A DNA stretch of 64,000 nucleotides, taken from Oryzias latipes (taxonomy: Eukaryota; Chordata; Actinopteri; Beloniformes; Adrianichthyidae). The stretch lies in NCBI RefSeq assembly GCF_002234675.1, contig NC_019879.2, positions 19,226,855 through 19,290,854 of the forward strand. The letters run 5' to 3'. Below the pieces are notes generated by a model, which was not told the origin of the DNA, searched no databases, and saw only the letters and a program-made list of their open reading frames with translations. Every line of letters starts with the position of its first letter. The first letter of the stretch is position 1. Position numbers and translations under genes: made by a program. Positions 46,180 through 63,320 of the stretch are shown here, piece after piece.

Positions 46180-49100
46180 AACTAAAGGCCAAAGCATTCA
46201 TAATAAAGACTTAGAGATAGAGATAAGAAAAAAAAAATGGAATTGATTTCATTGGATTCATACATGTTATTTGTACCTCGGGGGAAACTGAGTAGGAAGA
46301 ATAGTAATCTCAACGTTACCTCCCGTTTCACCCAACAGGTTCAAAGAAGAAAAATATATATATATATTTTTTTCTTTTGCTCTAGGAAAAGCAGAAAAAT
46401 CCCGTGTTCATAGTTGATAACAACACTCTGGATTTATTGCATCCAGAATAATAATAAATAATAATAACATAAAAAATTACAACTGCAAAAGACAATTGTA
46501 TGAAATCACAATAAGAAATGATACATGTCTTCATAATTAAATTCCTTTTACAGTTTCATATAAGCTTTGTTTCATAAAATGTCTTATATTATTTTTCTAC
46601 TTTTTTTTGTTGTGCTTACAGACAGATTTGCACTCTTGGGTGAGGTGAATGGGAAAGTTAAAATATGTTGTATGTTTAAGTGGGGCAAAAAAACGTTCAT
46701 TCCAATCCTGTAACTCTGTTCCGCATTTTCCTTAGGCTGGTACTTCATCGTTTTGAAAGCTAGAGGTCAGAGTTGTTTTAGTTTGAGTTACGCAGAGAAA
46801 CAAATAGCAGTTGATCGGGAATCCCATTTTAGGATCTTCTGTTTTTCTCACCACTCATGCCAGTCCAGACGGATATTTTTCAAATCTTGTGACCCCACCA
46901 CCATCCAGCTTGACCTGAACAGTTTTTGATTTTTTGGAGAATACCTCAATCTCTCATTTAATAATCAATAGTTCTGGTCAAGAGTTCTGGTATCGCCTGT
47001 CCATCCTGGGGGAGGATCCTTCCTTCATGTGGGCACCCCTGAGGTTTCTTCTTTTTTTCCGGAATCTGTTTTTTTTAGGAGTTTTTCTTTACCGAGAAGG
47101 AGGGTCTAAGGGCAGGGATGCCCAGTTTAGTTTAGCCTGGTTAGTCCAGTTTAGCCATTACCTATTGAATTCTATGACTTTATGCTCTTTATGATTGATG
47201 TTTATTACACAACCACCGGTTTGAAGCCCACTGGGATAGCTATTGTTATAATATTGGGCTATATAAATAAAATTGAATTGAATTGAATAAATGATTTACT
47301 AAGTGTTGCTTATAAGATTTGGTACAAAGTTAGTCCATAGACATAAATAATAAATGAATCATTTGGAGGTCAAAATAAATCATCAGTGTTGGACAATGTT
47401 GGAAATTCCTATTCAGGATAGACCAATACCAACTTCATATCTTTAATCAGTTGAGATGCTCCATAAAGCCCCAAACAATTTATGATTGTATAAGAAAATG
47501 TATCATGCAAATATGGTGCTGGCACCGACCAAGGTAACATAATATACTTATATAGGGCTTTTCTACAGACACAGTCCCTTTCACCCATATACACACATTC
47601 ACAGATTGATGCCATACAAACTGCCATACATGGCAGGTAAGACTTTATGTATATTTTCTCAGTTCTGATGGACCACCACTTGAGCTCAGTGATAACTTAA
47701 AAAAAGAGGATTTAAACTAAGACTTCATATCTTCAGGTAACCAGAAATATGCACGGCTGACTCCTTTGACTTGGTTTTAATTTGTGATTTATTTTTTAGC
47801 AGCAAGTTTCAAATTCATTATTTCTATCTACTTCTATTGCTTTGTTTTATGCCACCTTTCATCTTTGCTTTGTTTTATATTTTACAACAGCGAAATACAG
47901 TAAAAACTCAATTGTGCAGCACTGGAAAGGAACCCGTGAATAATGGACCTATACTATCACAAAATGAAACTGGGTCACAGTTCTATGGCTAAAGTAACAC
48001 CTCTGGGGCAAACGCAAAGAAGTAAACAATAGTATGTGCTTTCCCATTGATGCTTCCACTAATGGGTTACAAAAATCAGCTGAAGATTAAATTACATGAC
48101 AAGTATTGGTCCCAAGTCTTTCAAGAAGGAGCAGTGCAGACGCTGCAGCAAATTCTTTATTTTATTATTTATAGTCAGGTTCAAGAACAGTCCAGTGATT
48201 TTTTTATTGTGGCATCTAAAACGTCCTCAGTGGTTCCATTAGTGTTACAAAAACAGTAAGAGGTTAGGGTTGATTGAAGACTACCTTTCTTATGTTATTT
48301 GGACGTAAACTTGTAGCAGACTGTTGCTGAGTTTTGCTACAAACAGGAACTTGGTCAGTTTTTTCCCATCTTTTTTGCAAAATAGTGTGATGGTAAATGC
48401 TGTGAGATGACTTGTTGAATTATGTTTAACATCACCTTTAATGTTTAGCTGTAACTTGATTTTAAAGGTTAAGTCTTTACCCAACATCGTAAAATGCGAG
48501 TCTTTTGCACTACAAAAAAACATCAAAAGAAAAAATCAATGAAGTTGAAAATTGCTTCATGTAATTTTTCTAACTGCATACAGAGTTAAATATGCAGTGG
48601 ATTTTAAAATCAAAAGATCCTTGATTTTTTTAACTCATATGGAATGTGCAATAATTAAGTTAGGTGCAAGTTTTTACATCTACACATTACAAAATGTAGC
48701 TTTATTTTTAACTTGTATAAAGCAGCTTACCTGTAACAGAAGTGAACTGTTGCATGACTTAACTCATTTTTGCAAAACTGGTAGCAACTACAAAACCAGT
48801 TTAATTTACTGAATGTATAAATTTCTTGTAATTATTTAAAAACTATTTTGACTAGAAGGCACAATATTTGGAAAATGTTGGTAGGTGTATAGGTACATCT
48901 TCAGGATACCAAATTTTGTGGACTTCAGTGTTGCTTTAGCTCAGGAAATACTACAAGTATGGAGATGATTGCAGCTAAACATTTAATCCCAAAACATTGT
49001 TTATGGGTGAGTTTGATAAGCGTTAAAGATGCAGCTAGAGCTGCTAAATTAAATTACCTCATGTTGCCTTCCCCTCACCTGGGGTTCTGATTTTACTTTC

Positions 49101-49290
49101 TGAAATATTAGCTGCTCACACCTTGCCATTTAACCCTCATAGGGGCCAATAAAGAATGATAAGGGTGGCAACCTCTTTTTGGCAATGTATTGTATTGAGT
49201 TTCTAAAGAAGACTATCCTATTCTTGTTTAATGAGTGGGCTCTGATTACAGCTTAGATAAATCACAGTCCCTCCCATGGTCCACACACGT
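46180..49290. other. Spacer between divergent tubulin genes
   Basis: About 3 kb with no gene seen, apart from the repeat at 46,955-47,288. Mostly AT-rich; likely holds upstream control of both tubulins. Confidence 0.55.
46955..47288 (+). repeat. Retroelement 3' end with (TTGAA)n tail
   Basis: Contains CTGTCCATCCTGGGGGAGGA, GAGTTTTTCTTTACCGAGAA, GGGTCTAAGGGCAGGGATG, and ends ATTGGGCTATATAAATAAAA then TTGAATTGAATTGAA. This is a familiar fish LINE/SINE-type 3' body and tail. It is 5'-truncated and non-coding. Confidence 0.6.
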
Positions 49291-49291
49291 A

Positions 49292-49298
49292 TATAAAG
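49292..49298 (+). promoter_or_regulatory. TATA box of plus-strand alpha-tubulin 1
   Basis: TATAAAG about 78 bases before the ATG at 49370, giving a predicted start near 49,322 and a 5' UTR of about 48 nt. Confidence 0.75.
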
Positions 49299-49369
49299 GC
49301 AGAGGAACACAGCTGTTTCAAGCTGTACATCTTCTTTCTGATACCTGGACTTTGGAAAAAGACATAAAT

Positions 49370-51219
<1,850 letters not shown>

Positions 51220-51956
51220 ATAAAAAACAGGTGAAAGTTCAGTTAAAGTAAACAAATTTCCATCTTTTGCTAAAATCAATCACTGAGTTTTTCCTTTTCA
51301 GTCTTTTTTCTTTTTTTTTAACTAGTACATGTAATATTGAAAAACAACACTTAAACAGCTACATCTAGACAGAAAATAAAGTAATTTGAATTTACACATA
51401 GATTTTGACAACATGGTGAGGATAGTAAGGCATATTTTCTAGACTGATAGAAGCACAAAGCAACTTTCTTTTCCTATCTTTGTAATGCTTGAGTGAATCT
51501 GAAGTTGTGGCAGGGGGTTTCATGTGTACATTTGCAGCGAGAGAAAACAAATGTAACAAACGCTTTAAGATTTTTTCTCCCCCTGTATTTGGTCAAGCTG
51601 AAAAACATGGGTTCTTGTCTCTGCACCTCCCCCCACAGTATCCTCTTCCATGAGGAATGCAAGTTATGAAGAGGCTCTTGTGTCTCTGAACAACACTTGG
51701 TTGTGACTTTTTTCTGTAAGAGCAAGAGAATATAATTGACAAAGCCATTGCCTAGTGTTGTTTGTGAAGCCCCCACACAGGCTTTGGCCTGCAGCAAAAA
51801 AAGTTCACTAGTGTATGAAGGACATCTCTGCTCCTAACGGGAGTGTTTTAGTCACTACTCTTGTGTTCCTGAATGTGCTGTATCATATAAATGTTTGTTA
51901 TGACTTTAACATGACTATATTGTTTTACAAATCTGGTGTATGCAATTGATAAATAG

Positions 51957-51962
51957 AATAAA
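51957..51962 (+). promoter_or_regulatory. Poly(A) signal candidate, tubulin copy 1
   Basis: AATAAA followed by GCCTTTTGATC; a second AATAAA is at 51375-51380. Either or both could end the mRNA. Confidence 0.5.
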
Positions 51963-51969
51963 GCCTTTT

Positions 51970-52290
51970 GATCAATTCATCTTTGTCTAACTGTTCAGTT
52001 TAACACAAACATGTGGGGGGCTGGGTGTTAAGCACATGCATGAATACCCCATTAAAGCCATTTATATTATTTAATTAAGCTCATCTAGAAATTCTAGAGC
52101 TCTTAAAAGTGCTGATAGCAAAACATCAGAGGCTAATTTTTATCAAAATTTGTATAATACAATTTATTATTGCACTGCTAAGCATGTACAACCCAGGAAT
52201 TCCCTCCATTTTTTTTCTAAACTCCTGATCCCTCCTGCCTGTAAACTATGCAGCTGCTTTCCGTGGGTTTCTGCCTGCCCCCGTCACATC
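51970..52290. other. Spacer and upstream promoter of tubulin copy 2
   Basis: No gene or repeat seen. Contains a GC-richer 60 bp just before the TATA box (TGCCTGCCCCCGTCACATCC). Confidence 0.5.
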
Positions 52291-52296
52291 CTTGCC

Positions 52297-52304
52297 TATA
52301 TAAG
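52297..52304 (+). promoter_or_regulatory. TATA box of plus-strand alpha-tubulin 2
   Basis: TATATAAG about 84 bases before the ATG at 52381; the sequence downstream is pyrimidine-rich (CTCTCTTTCTACTGC), a plausible start region near 52,328. Confidence 0.78.
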
Positions 52305-52380
52305 CCCGGGCTCTCTCTTTCTACTGCATTTCTGCCTTGTGTCTGACTCCTCATCCTCAGTCGAAGGACAAGCAGACAAA

Positions 52381-55198
<2,818 letters not shown>

Positions 55199-55284
55199 GG
55201 GGTTTGACTTCCCCAAGCATTCCAGATATTTCAAAAGTTACACATTCACTGTGACATTCTGAATGGTGAAATGCCAGGGTTATC

Positions 55285-55290
55285 AATAAA
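55285..55290 (+). promoter_or_regulatory. Poly(A) signal, tubulin copy 2
   Basis: AATAAAGG, the first canonical signal after the stop; a second occurs near 55378. Confidence 0.7.
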
Positions 55291-55552
55291 GGTTTGAATG
55301 AAAATTCATTAATGAGTTTTTATCTTTTTTGACTGTTGCACAGTGCAAAGTAAAAATCTTGACTTGTAGGCTACACCAATAAAGCTATACTTGTAGGTAA
55401 TGTAAAAGTAGGGCTGCTTTTAAGTTAGCAAATTCTTCCCTTGATTACAAGCATCATTATCGCGAAAGTCTAAACATTTTCATATTGTTTCATAATTTTC
55501 TGAACAAAAAATGATGCTTCGTTATATCAAATTAATGCTCTGCCGTGTCACT

Positions 55553-55565
55553 TTCCAGAACTTTC
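55553..55565 (+). promoter_or_regulatory. Perfect three-unit heat-shock element
   Basis: TTCcaGAActTTC matches the HSF consensus at all nine fixed bases. It lies about 0.6-0.7 kb upstream of the dnajb2 first exon and 0.26 kb after the tubulin poly(A) signal. A two-unit match TTCTAGAA is at 56226-56233 in the dnajb2 5' UTR. Confidence 0.5.
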
Positions 55566-55988
55566 CTCACTGTCTAGCTGCAGTTGCATACATCAACCAG
55601 CAGACGGCGACAATTTGACATCTGTAAAAATAGAGGTTGATCTTCAAAGAACACCAATAACCTCTAGATTTAACCACTGGGATTCATTTATTTGTTTACT
55701 TACGTACTTTTAAACATGATACATTTTTTAAAACAATTTTTAAATAACGGGAGAATTTTCAAAGAAAATGTTAAAAATGAAAAGCAATAACCGAAAACTT
55801 TAGGAAAGTATGGTTTTCTACTCAATTGTGTATTTTATATGGATTCTTTAGCACAAAGAAAACAAAGTATTTCACGGCTCAGCGTGTAAGATTTGGTCCA
55901 AAACGTCGATTTCTCTCCCTGTTGTTTCCGCTAAAGCTTACCATAGCAATTTTTTCGGCAAAACTGTCCGGAGGAACGTTGAGCAACA

Positions 55989-56302
55989 GGGGGCGGGTCT
56001 GATGACGTTTCCGATCACTAGCATGTTCTAGATGTTTTGGTTTTTGTTTTCGCAGACGGTGACGTAGCGCGCAGTGCACACTAGTCCGCATGTTTTCCAT
56101 CTGGAAGCAGCTTTAACTGTATCTCTCTTTGGAAGCTGTTATTAGGAGCGAACATTTATTCACAGACTGAGGTAGACGGGGAGGTGACAGTCAGTGTAGC
56201 TGTCACATAAAAACAAAAAAGATAATTCTAGAAGTTAGAACTCATTCTGGCATAGCACCGAACTAACGGCACAAGTGTTTCTTGGGAATAAACTCGCGAA
56301 AG
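55989..56302 (+). promoter_or_regulatory. dnajb2 promoter and non-coding exon 1
   Basis: GC box GGGGGCGGG (55989-55997), CRE-like TGATGACGTTT and GTGACGTAG, and no TATA. The non-coding first exon ends at 56302 (GCGAAAG|GTAGGT). Transcription probably starts between about 56,080 and 56,160; the exact position is not visible. Confidence 0.5.
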
Positions 56303-56952
56303 GTAGGTAGTAGTATGCTACGAATATTAGCTTGGTAGCTAACTGGTTACAAGTCTAGTGTTCGTGATGCTATTTATGACCGTAAGGAGACATATATCTG
56401 CGGAAAATATGTTAACAGAATTCAATGGATCTAATGTAAATAGTTGAATTAGCACCTGTGCCCCCAGGCAGATTCATCTGCTTCAGCGTGTTCAGGCCTA
56501 TACCGCTGAAGGCACAGCAGTTGTCAGTAGCTCCAGAAATAACACAGTAATCGCACTTGTATGTTGTGTAGGGACACGGCTGTTCCCTTAAAGCCAGGAC
56601 ATAGATAGTTAAATTTAGTTTATTTGGCCTCTGTTTGGAAGTCCCCCTTCAGGCTTGAACGTCTGGGAACAGCAAATGGATTGAAATAGTGGTAACCATC
56701 AAAATCATCTTAGAATAATTATGGACCTTCTGAACTGTAGTTTTCAAGATAACGAGTTTTGTCTGATCATAATTTGAATTATTTACTTACAAAAAAGTTA
56801 GTTAACTTTAAAGGTGATATATTAGGAGGGGAGGACTTAAAAGTTTCTTTAGGCTTTGTTTAAGACACGTTCTGTCGTTTTTTCATTGCAGATTAAGCTA
56901 AAGTCCATGTCTGTATTCTAGGGTGCTGTTTGAAGGAGCAGCAGAAGGAGAG

Positions 56953-59900
56953 ATGGTGGATTACTACAAAATCCTGGGCGTGCCCAAAACAGCCTCCCAA
57001 GATGACATCAAGAAGGCGTAAATATCTTGATATTTATATAAAAAAAACAATATAAGAAGACGGTTCATGATTTGAAATACTATGGTCGTTTTTATTCATT
57101 GATCAGTTTATTTATATTCTTAGCCAAACGTTATAATTACAAGCATTTTCACTTAAAATTGATTAGATTAGGGTTTTGGATTAGTCCAATTCGATGTGTG
57201 AATTAAGATCAGTGATTCACAGATCAAACCACAATTTCTACTTATATTATGTTTAAATGGTTGCTATGTTTGCTCACTGGATGTAAAAAAAAATGAAATA
57301 AGTACTCACTATCATTTAAACCTTTATTTAGAGCAGGTGATTATAATAAGTAAAATAACAAATAAAAAGACAAAGATTTAGAAAGAAAGAAATGGAATTT
57401 GTCACCTTAAACATTGTCACGCTCAAAAGCTTTTCTCTCAACTTCCTATTTTATGTCAGCAGTAAACATAACATAAACATGTTAGATCAGGAATAATTAT
57501 CAACCAAAAAAGACATACCGTAATTTCCGGACTACAAGCCGCTACTTTTTTCCTGCGCTTACAGCCCTGCGGCTTATTCAGTGACGCGGCTAATTTATGG
57601 ATTTAATTGGCGGCCGCCATGTACGTACTTTCGAACTCAGCGAATAGTTTGAATTCTCTACCTAACACCAAGCACGAGGCATTTTTATTCAACACACCTC
57701 TTAGCAGCCAAACAGCATGGACTTGACTTCAGGTCTTAGACACTTCAGTCATGGTTCAACAAAACGAAACACGCATGCCCGGCTGCATCCCAGAATCCTT
57801 TGGTGCCATTAGACCCAACGTGCACCAGATCGCCGCTACAATATGATGAAGCTTTCAAGTTAAAAGCAATCGTTAAAAGCAGCGTAAAAAAGTCCACCGT
57901 CACCAACGGGTTTGGAAAAGCCGGTTTGCTGCGTGACGGAGAGAACAGCGCATGGAGTGAATTTACACTCCATTTACGGTTTCTAAGGAAACCGTAAAAG
58001 CGGAATTTTGCTTTGAAAAACTCACAGCCTCCGTGTGAGCTGGAGACATCTTCTCCTGCTGATTGAGCTGCGGGGCCGATGGCAGTCTGAAGGCTCCCAC
58101 ACGTAACAACGCACCCGCCCCTCATACACAAAACGTACAGTATTAAGTCCGATTGCTTTGCACAGAAACGATTTACTCCATCCACCGGCGCAACGGGGAC
58201 GAAGTGCTCCTCCTTGAAGCTGCCCTGGCCAGAGGTGTCGGAGTAGATAGGAAGGGGAGACAAGGAGCGCGCGGGGCGGGAGCGGAGCGCAGAGGCGTCC
58301 GCGGAGTGCAGAGGCTTCTGAATTCTGACGCACGCGCCGCACTGAGGCGCGCGTATCGCGCTGAGGCGCGCGCTTTTCAGTCGCCGCTGCTTTATTTTAC
58401 CGGTGTGTTTTCTAACCAGTCCTGTTACTCCCATAACGCTGCTGCGACACAAGCGGAAGGAGAGCTGTACCCGTTAACCCCTCCATCCACTGCTGCTCAT
58501 TCTTAAACACGTACAACAGTATGGCGAGCCGGGCGTTGGCCCCGCCTTTAGCCCCTAAGACTCATGGGAAATGTGGAATCGCGGATGTAAATTTCCTCAC
58601 TATAACTGAGGGATGTAATGTTGATTATATGGTTACTGTTTGTAATTTTATGTATGATACCTAGATTGTCAATAAGTAAAAAAAAATGAAATAAAAACAC
58701 CATAACTGAGGGACTTGTGAACAGAATACAGGTTCATGCTGTTTGACAGATGTCGATACACTCAAATACGTGACCCAGAGGCAAAACTGGCACCACCCAC
58801 AATGTGCTAATGAATTGCACTCACTCTGGGATGCTGGGCGTGATCTGTCAGGATGACAATACCGGCTAACACATGCGCGGCTTGTACTCTGACGCGGCTT
58901 GTGTATGTATAAAAGCAGTCAAACACGTGAATATGGGTGGGTGCGGCTTGTAATCGGGTGCGCTTTGTAGTCCGGAATTTACGGTAATTAAACGTAATTC
59001 ATTGCATTTTTCAGTAAATCAACTATTGTCAGAAGAAACAGGCATTGAAAGTCAAATCATGTGTTAAATTAACTGTGACTTAATCTCTGTAGTTGTATGA
59101 GACATTTAAACTTTACTTTCCAATCTATTTTCATTCTTTTTTCTTGATTTTACGATGGTAATATTTGCTTGTGTCTCGGCTGTATTCAGTTACAGAAAAC
59201 TGGCTTTAAAGTGGCATCCAGATAAAAATCCAGACAACAAGGAGGAAGCTGAAAAGAAGTTTAAAGAGCTCGCTGAAGCTTATGAAGTTCTGTCTGACAG
59301 TAAGTTACAGCCCATCATAGAAGAATCTGTTTGTTTAGGTATTCAGTAAGTTTAGTAAATTCACATTTATTCCAAATTTGTATCTATATTTATGGTTTTT
59401 GTACTATTGTGTGTCTGAGTTTATGAAAAAAAATCAAAGCTTTGGTTATCCTGTTCCCCTTCAACAGAGAGCAAACGCGATGCATATGACAGATATGGAA
59501 GTGAAGGAATGAGACATGCAGGTAAATTAAGATGTAAAGGAACAGATTAATATATGCCTTTTTAGAACCTTAATAATATTCAGAGGCGGCTTAAATTTCT
59601 GCCTTTCTGATTTGAAATGTTCCCGTCATCCAGATTCCTCCAGCGCAGACTTCTCATCAGGTTTCCCAGGGTTTACCTTCACATTCCGCAGCCCAGATGA
59701 GGTGTTCAGAGAGTTCTTTGGAGGTCAGGATCCCTTCGATAGCTTTTTTGGTGAGTAGTGCTCAACTTCCACAAACCAAAACCCAAATCTCCTTTTTTCA
59801 CGACTAGAATTGTAACAAAAAGAAAACAAAACGAGAAACCTTTATATATCCAGGTAGGTGGATTGAGAACAATCTCTCATTTACAACAACGACCTGAGTT

Positions 59901-62810
59901 TCCAGCAACAATACAACAGAATGACAATGTAATATAAATTTCATACACATGTATCATGACATATTCACACATTAATATTCACAATAAAAACTCTACAGGA
60001 GGCAGTAAGTTAATGTTTACGAAAAAAACAGTTAAAAACATCTACAGTGCAGCACTGTGTAGCAGTTGTGCAACTAAGGCTACGTTCACACTGCAGGCTG
60101 AAACGACCCAATTCCGAATTTTTTGCCCCTAAGCGGCCCAATTCCGATCTTTTCATGACAGTCTAAATGACACAGATCCGATCTTTTCAATTGCGACCCA
60201 AGCCCCGTGGGTTTGCCGTCCTGATTCCGAATTGTAGCCGTTCTTTTCAATTGCGACCGCCGTCTGACCGGCCAGGCGACTTGATTCCGAACCGTACGTC
60301 ATCGACACGCAACAAACGTCATCATTTTGCGTTGAAGTAGGCGGGAACGAGAACGTAAACATCAACCATGGTGGACGATGCTGCTGAGACCAGACAGTGG
60401 AAGGGAAGGGAGGTCACTGATTGGATTAATATTTGGGGTGATCGCTCTTTTCAAGCCAAACTCCAGGGCTCTTATCGCAACCGGGCGGTTTTTGAAAAAA
60501 TTTCCAGATAAATGGCAGAGCGTGGTGTTGAACCTTTCCCGCGATGACTTTTTTTTCTTTCTCCCCTTTCCGTGCTCAGAAGCGCGGGGGACCCGAGGCG
60601 ATCCTCCTCCTCCTCCCTGTTCTGATCCTTAGATTCTCCAGAACGGGTTAATAAAGAGTCCATAGCATTTATTCTGGGGGAAGCCTTCTTTTATTACCGT
60701 CTTCCTTCCTCCGTAACACACAACATGAATGCGCGCCCACACTGCCCCCCCCCCCTATTCTTTATCGCGGCACGCGCTTGCACACACACACACGCGGGCG
60801 CGCGGCCCCAACACATGCACATTTCCTTTCCACAACAGTGGGCACAGACGATCCCGACTCCATTGCCTTCTTAAAATGAGAAGATTGTAATTGTGCTGCT
60901 CCTTCGTGAAAATAAATTTAATATTACAAAAAGAGCTCCGCTTTTGACAACACTGTTGTTGACATCCATTGTTAACGCTGGCTCCGCAAACAACAAGTGA
61001 CGTCGTTCACCGTTGAGTATTCTTCTGGCTTCTGCGCATGCGGGTCTCGTTTGGGTCGTGTCACGGTCACACTGGAGATCACAAAAGTTCGGATTTACTT
61101 GGAAATGTGAACGGTCTAGCAAACAAATCAGATTTTTTCAAAAAATCCGAATTGAGCATTAAGCCCTGCAGTGTGAACGTAGCCTAAGACTGTCCTGGAA
61201 ACTTTAGAAAAACCTTATTCTCATCTGTGTGTTAAAGTGACTTTGTTTTCCAAATAAATACATTAACATCTATGCCACAGTGTCCCTGTTGTTTGAGCAG
61301 CAGGGTCTTCTTGTTCTTGCAGTCATTGCCTCTTCTGTTTAGTTCAGACTTGTTTTTTTTAACACACACAACTTAGTGAGGGAGTATCTGGATTTCTGCA
61401 TCTAATACTGGCAGAAAATCCAAGTAGAAATTGAGATAAGCCTGTGATTATTCATATTTATTAGAGAAAATCCTACACACACAAAGCTGAAAAACTCAGC
61501 AGAAGAGGAACTGTAATTAATTCATTAAAGTTCATTGTGTCCACAAATTTCACTGAGTTCTTAAATTATTTTTTTTTAATCAGACACGCTTTGTTTTTGT
61601 CAAACGTACCTTACTTGTTTTGGCGGAATACCTTCCGCCTTCGTCAGAGTCGTCATCACGTCGTCATCAATAACAATCCCTGTCTGATAAAAAATAATTT
61701 AAGAACTCAGGTACTGTAATTATTTTTATTTTTTTGTGTATCCTTGGAACTGATTGGAAATTCATACATGACATTTCAAATGTTATCAAATGATTTGAAC
61801 AATTTAGCCATTCTGAATGCTTGAGTTCATATATTTTCTGATTTTTTTTCCTGCTATGTTAAAAAGAATTTGTTGCCTGTCTGGTTTGTTCATTTCTATA
61901 TCTCGGTTCTTTGCTTCCCTCAGATGATTTCTCATCATTTGGTGGCTCATCCTCACGCTTGGGAACAAATCGATTCTTCTCTTTTCCATCAACTGGAGGT
62001 AAGTAAATCCTTTATAAATGCTCACAGAAAAGAACGGCTCTCATAGGGGTCATGATATTTTATACTGTTGGTACATTCCAAATAATGAGACTGAAAAATC
62101 TTGCGATGTATTTTCCTTTCTTGCTGCTCAGGATAGTTTTGGGTTTCTGTTTACATAGGCGTCTCTTCTTTGACCTTTATTTTATTTTTTTGTTGCAGTT
62201 CAGTTTACGTCTTTCTCTTCTTCCTTTGGTGGGATGGATGGAATGGACAGCATGGGTGGAGGGATGGGGAACTTTAGATCAGTTTCTACCTCCACTCGCA
62301 TCGTAAATGGAAAACGAACGACCACCAAAAAGTATGGGATTTTTGTTTTTAGTATGTTTTAATATGTCACGTTTTCTTAATTGTTCCTTTTAAAAAATAA
62401 AATTATTGATGCACAGGTAAAAAAATAAAGTATTACAATGCCAATATGGCTCATATATGCTTTTTATCATATTTATACCCTCTGTATCACAAAGTACATT
62501 GGAATTTGTTGGAAAATATCTGATTTGCAAAACTGAACAGCCTGTGTAAGGTACAGGATGATCATTTGTCACTTTTAATGATACTGGTAGTAACTGAAAG
62601 AGACTAAAGTAATTTTTTAAGTTGAGTTGCCATTTGCCAGTAAGTCAGAAAACGTCAGTAATTTCTTAACATTTTTTGTTCTTTCTTACCTACAGGATAA
62701 AGGAAAATGGACAGGAACGAATAGAGATCGAAGAAGACGGGATGTTAAAGAAAGTCCTCATTAATGGCAAGACAGTGCTTTTTCAACTCCAAGTCTTAGT
62801 ATTATTCTAA
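56953..62810 (+). CDS. dnajb2: DnaJ homolog subfamily B, dnajb2-like short form
   Basis: Hsp70 co-chaperone of the class B group. Coding exons: 56953-57017 (exon starts 56922), 59190-59299, 59468-59521, 59634-59750, 61924-61998, 62199-62331, 62696-62810; 222 residues. J domain at residues 1-70 with HPD at 31-33; Gly/Phe part ([22 protein letters not shown]); Ser-rich part; then [20 protein letters not shown] and [13 protein letters not shown], the beta-strand region shared by DNAJB2 and DNAJB6. It ends [16 protein letters not shown]. Human DNAJB2 continues with ubiquitin-interacting motifs; none is found here, so in outline it looks like DNAJB6b. Identity as dnajb2 rests mainly on position beside the tubulins. 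Introns 2 and 5 contain large transposons (57.5-59.0 and 60.1-61.2 kb). Confidence 0.88.
57518..58984. mobile_element. DNA transposon remnant with CCGTAATTTCCGG ends
   Basis: Ends CCGTAATTTCCGGACTACAA and (inverted) CCGTAAATTCCGGACTACAA, with TA on both sides; related to the ends of the MITE at 24.3 kb. Length 1,467 bp, GC-rich with CGCGC-rich core (58,260-58,380). On the plus strand around 57,840 the frame [10 protein letters not shown] resembles the start of a psq/CENP-B-type helix-turn-helix as in pogo-like transposases, then decays. Inside dnajb2 intron 2. Confidence 0.7.
60078..61184. mobile_element. PIF/Harbinger-type element in dnajb2 intron 5
   Basis: Ends GGCTACGTTCACACTGCAGG and (inverted) GGCTACGTTCACACTGCAGG, flanked by TAA at 60075-60077 and 61185-61187; three-base TAA duplication fits Harbinger. 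Length 1,107 bp. Subterminal copies of CCAATTCCGA/TCCGAATT are present. It holds a short open frame (next entry). No intact transposase. Confidence 0.75.
60368..60511 (+). pseudogene. Myb/SANT-like domain fragment in the Harbinger-type element
   Basis: A 47-codon frame with [38 protein letters not shown], then a stop and in the same frame MAERGV. The spacing of W, the acidic residue, IW-D, and RN-FEKI matches the Myb/SANT-like DNA-binding domain that Harbinger elements encode. Truncated by a stop, so treated as a remnant. Confidence 0.6.
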
Positions 62811-63320
62811 AAGATAGATCAGTCAGTCAAGCTTTAGGATCTTCAGTTAAACGCGGTCCCAGGAAAACCTCATCCCATTATCACAAACGTTTACATACGC
62901 CACACTTTCGCTCGGAATAAATCATTTAAACATGCGCAGAACTATCTGAAATACCAAAAACGGCCGTAGAAGAAGAAATATTGAGTTCCGTTATAAACAA
63001 ACAAACCTGCAGCATATATAGAGCCAGATGATTTTCTAAATGAGCTTTTATTATTATTAGGATTATTATTAAGTGCCTGTTCGCTCACAATTTTCTAAAT
63101 CCATGTGGCCAGTGCTTTATTCTTGGCAGCTCGGACCCGGAAGAAGGGTTAGGATTAGGCTAATAGGTGCTAGCAACATTTAGCCTTGGATGAACATAAA
63201 ATCTGTGCGGGCAATGCCGCCATCTGCATCTGGGCTGCGCGTAAATATATGGGAGTAACATCAGCCTTTATTTTTGTCTGGACACGATTCAAAACATGAA
63301 TTCCTATGATTGTTTACACC
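62811..63320. other. dnajb2 3' UTR and downstream spacer
   Basis: Poly(A) signal AATAAA at 62916-62921, about 106 bases after the stop. Nothing else recognised; no exon encoding ubiquitin-interacting motifs was seen. Confidence 0.6.

Noticed and set aside
57745-58452. 235-codon minus-strand open frame
   Set aside because: Lies wholly inside a GC-rich transposon remnant, has no recognisable protein similarity, and the likely transposase trace is on the other strand.
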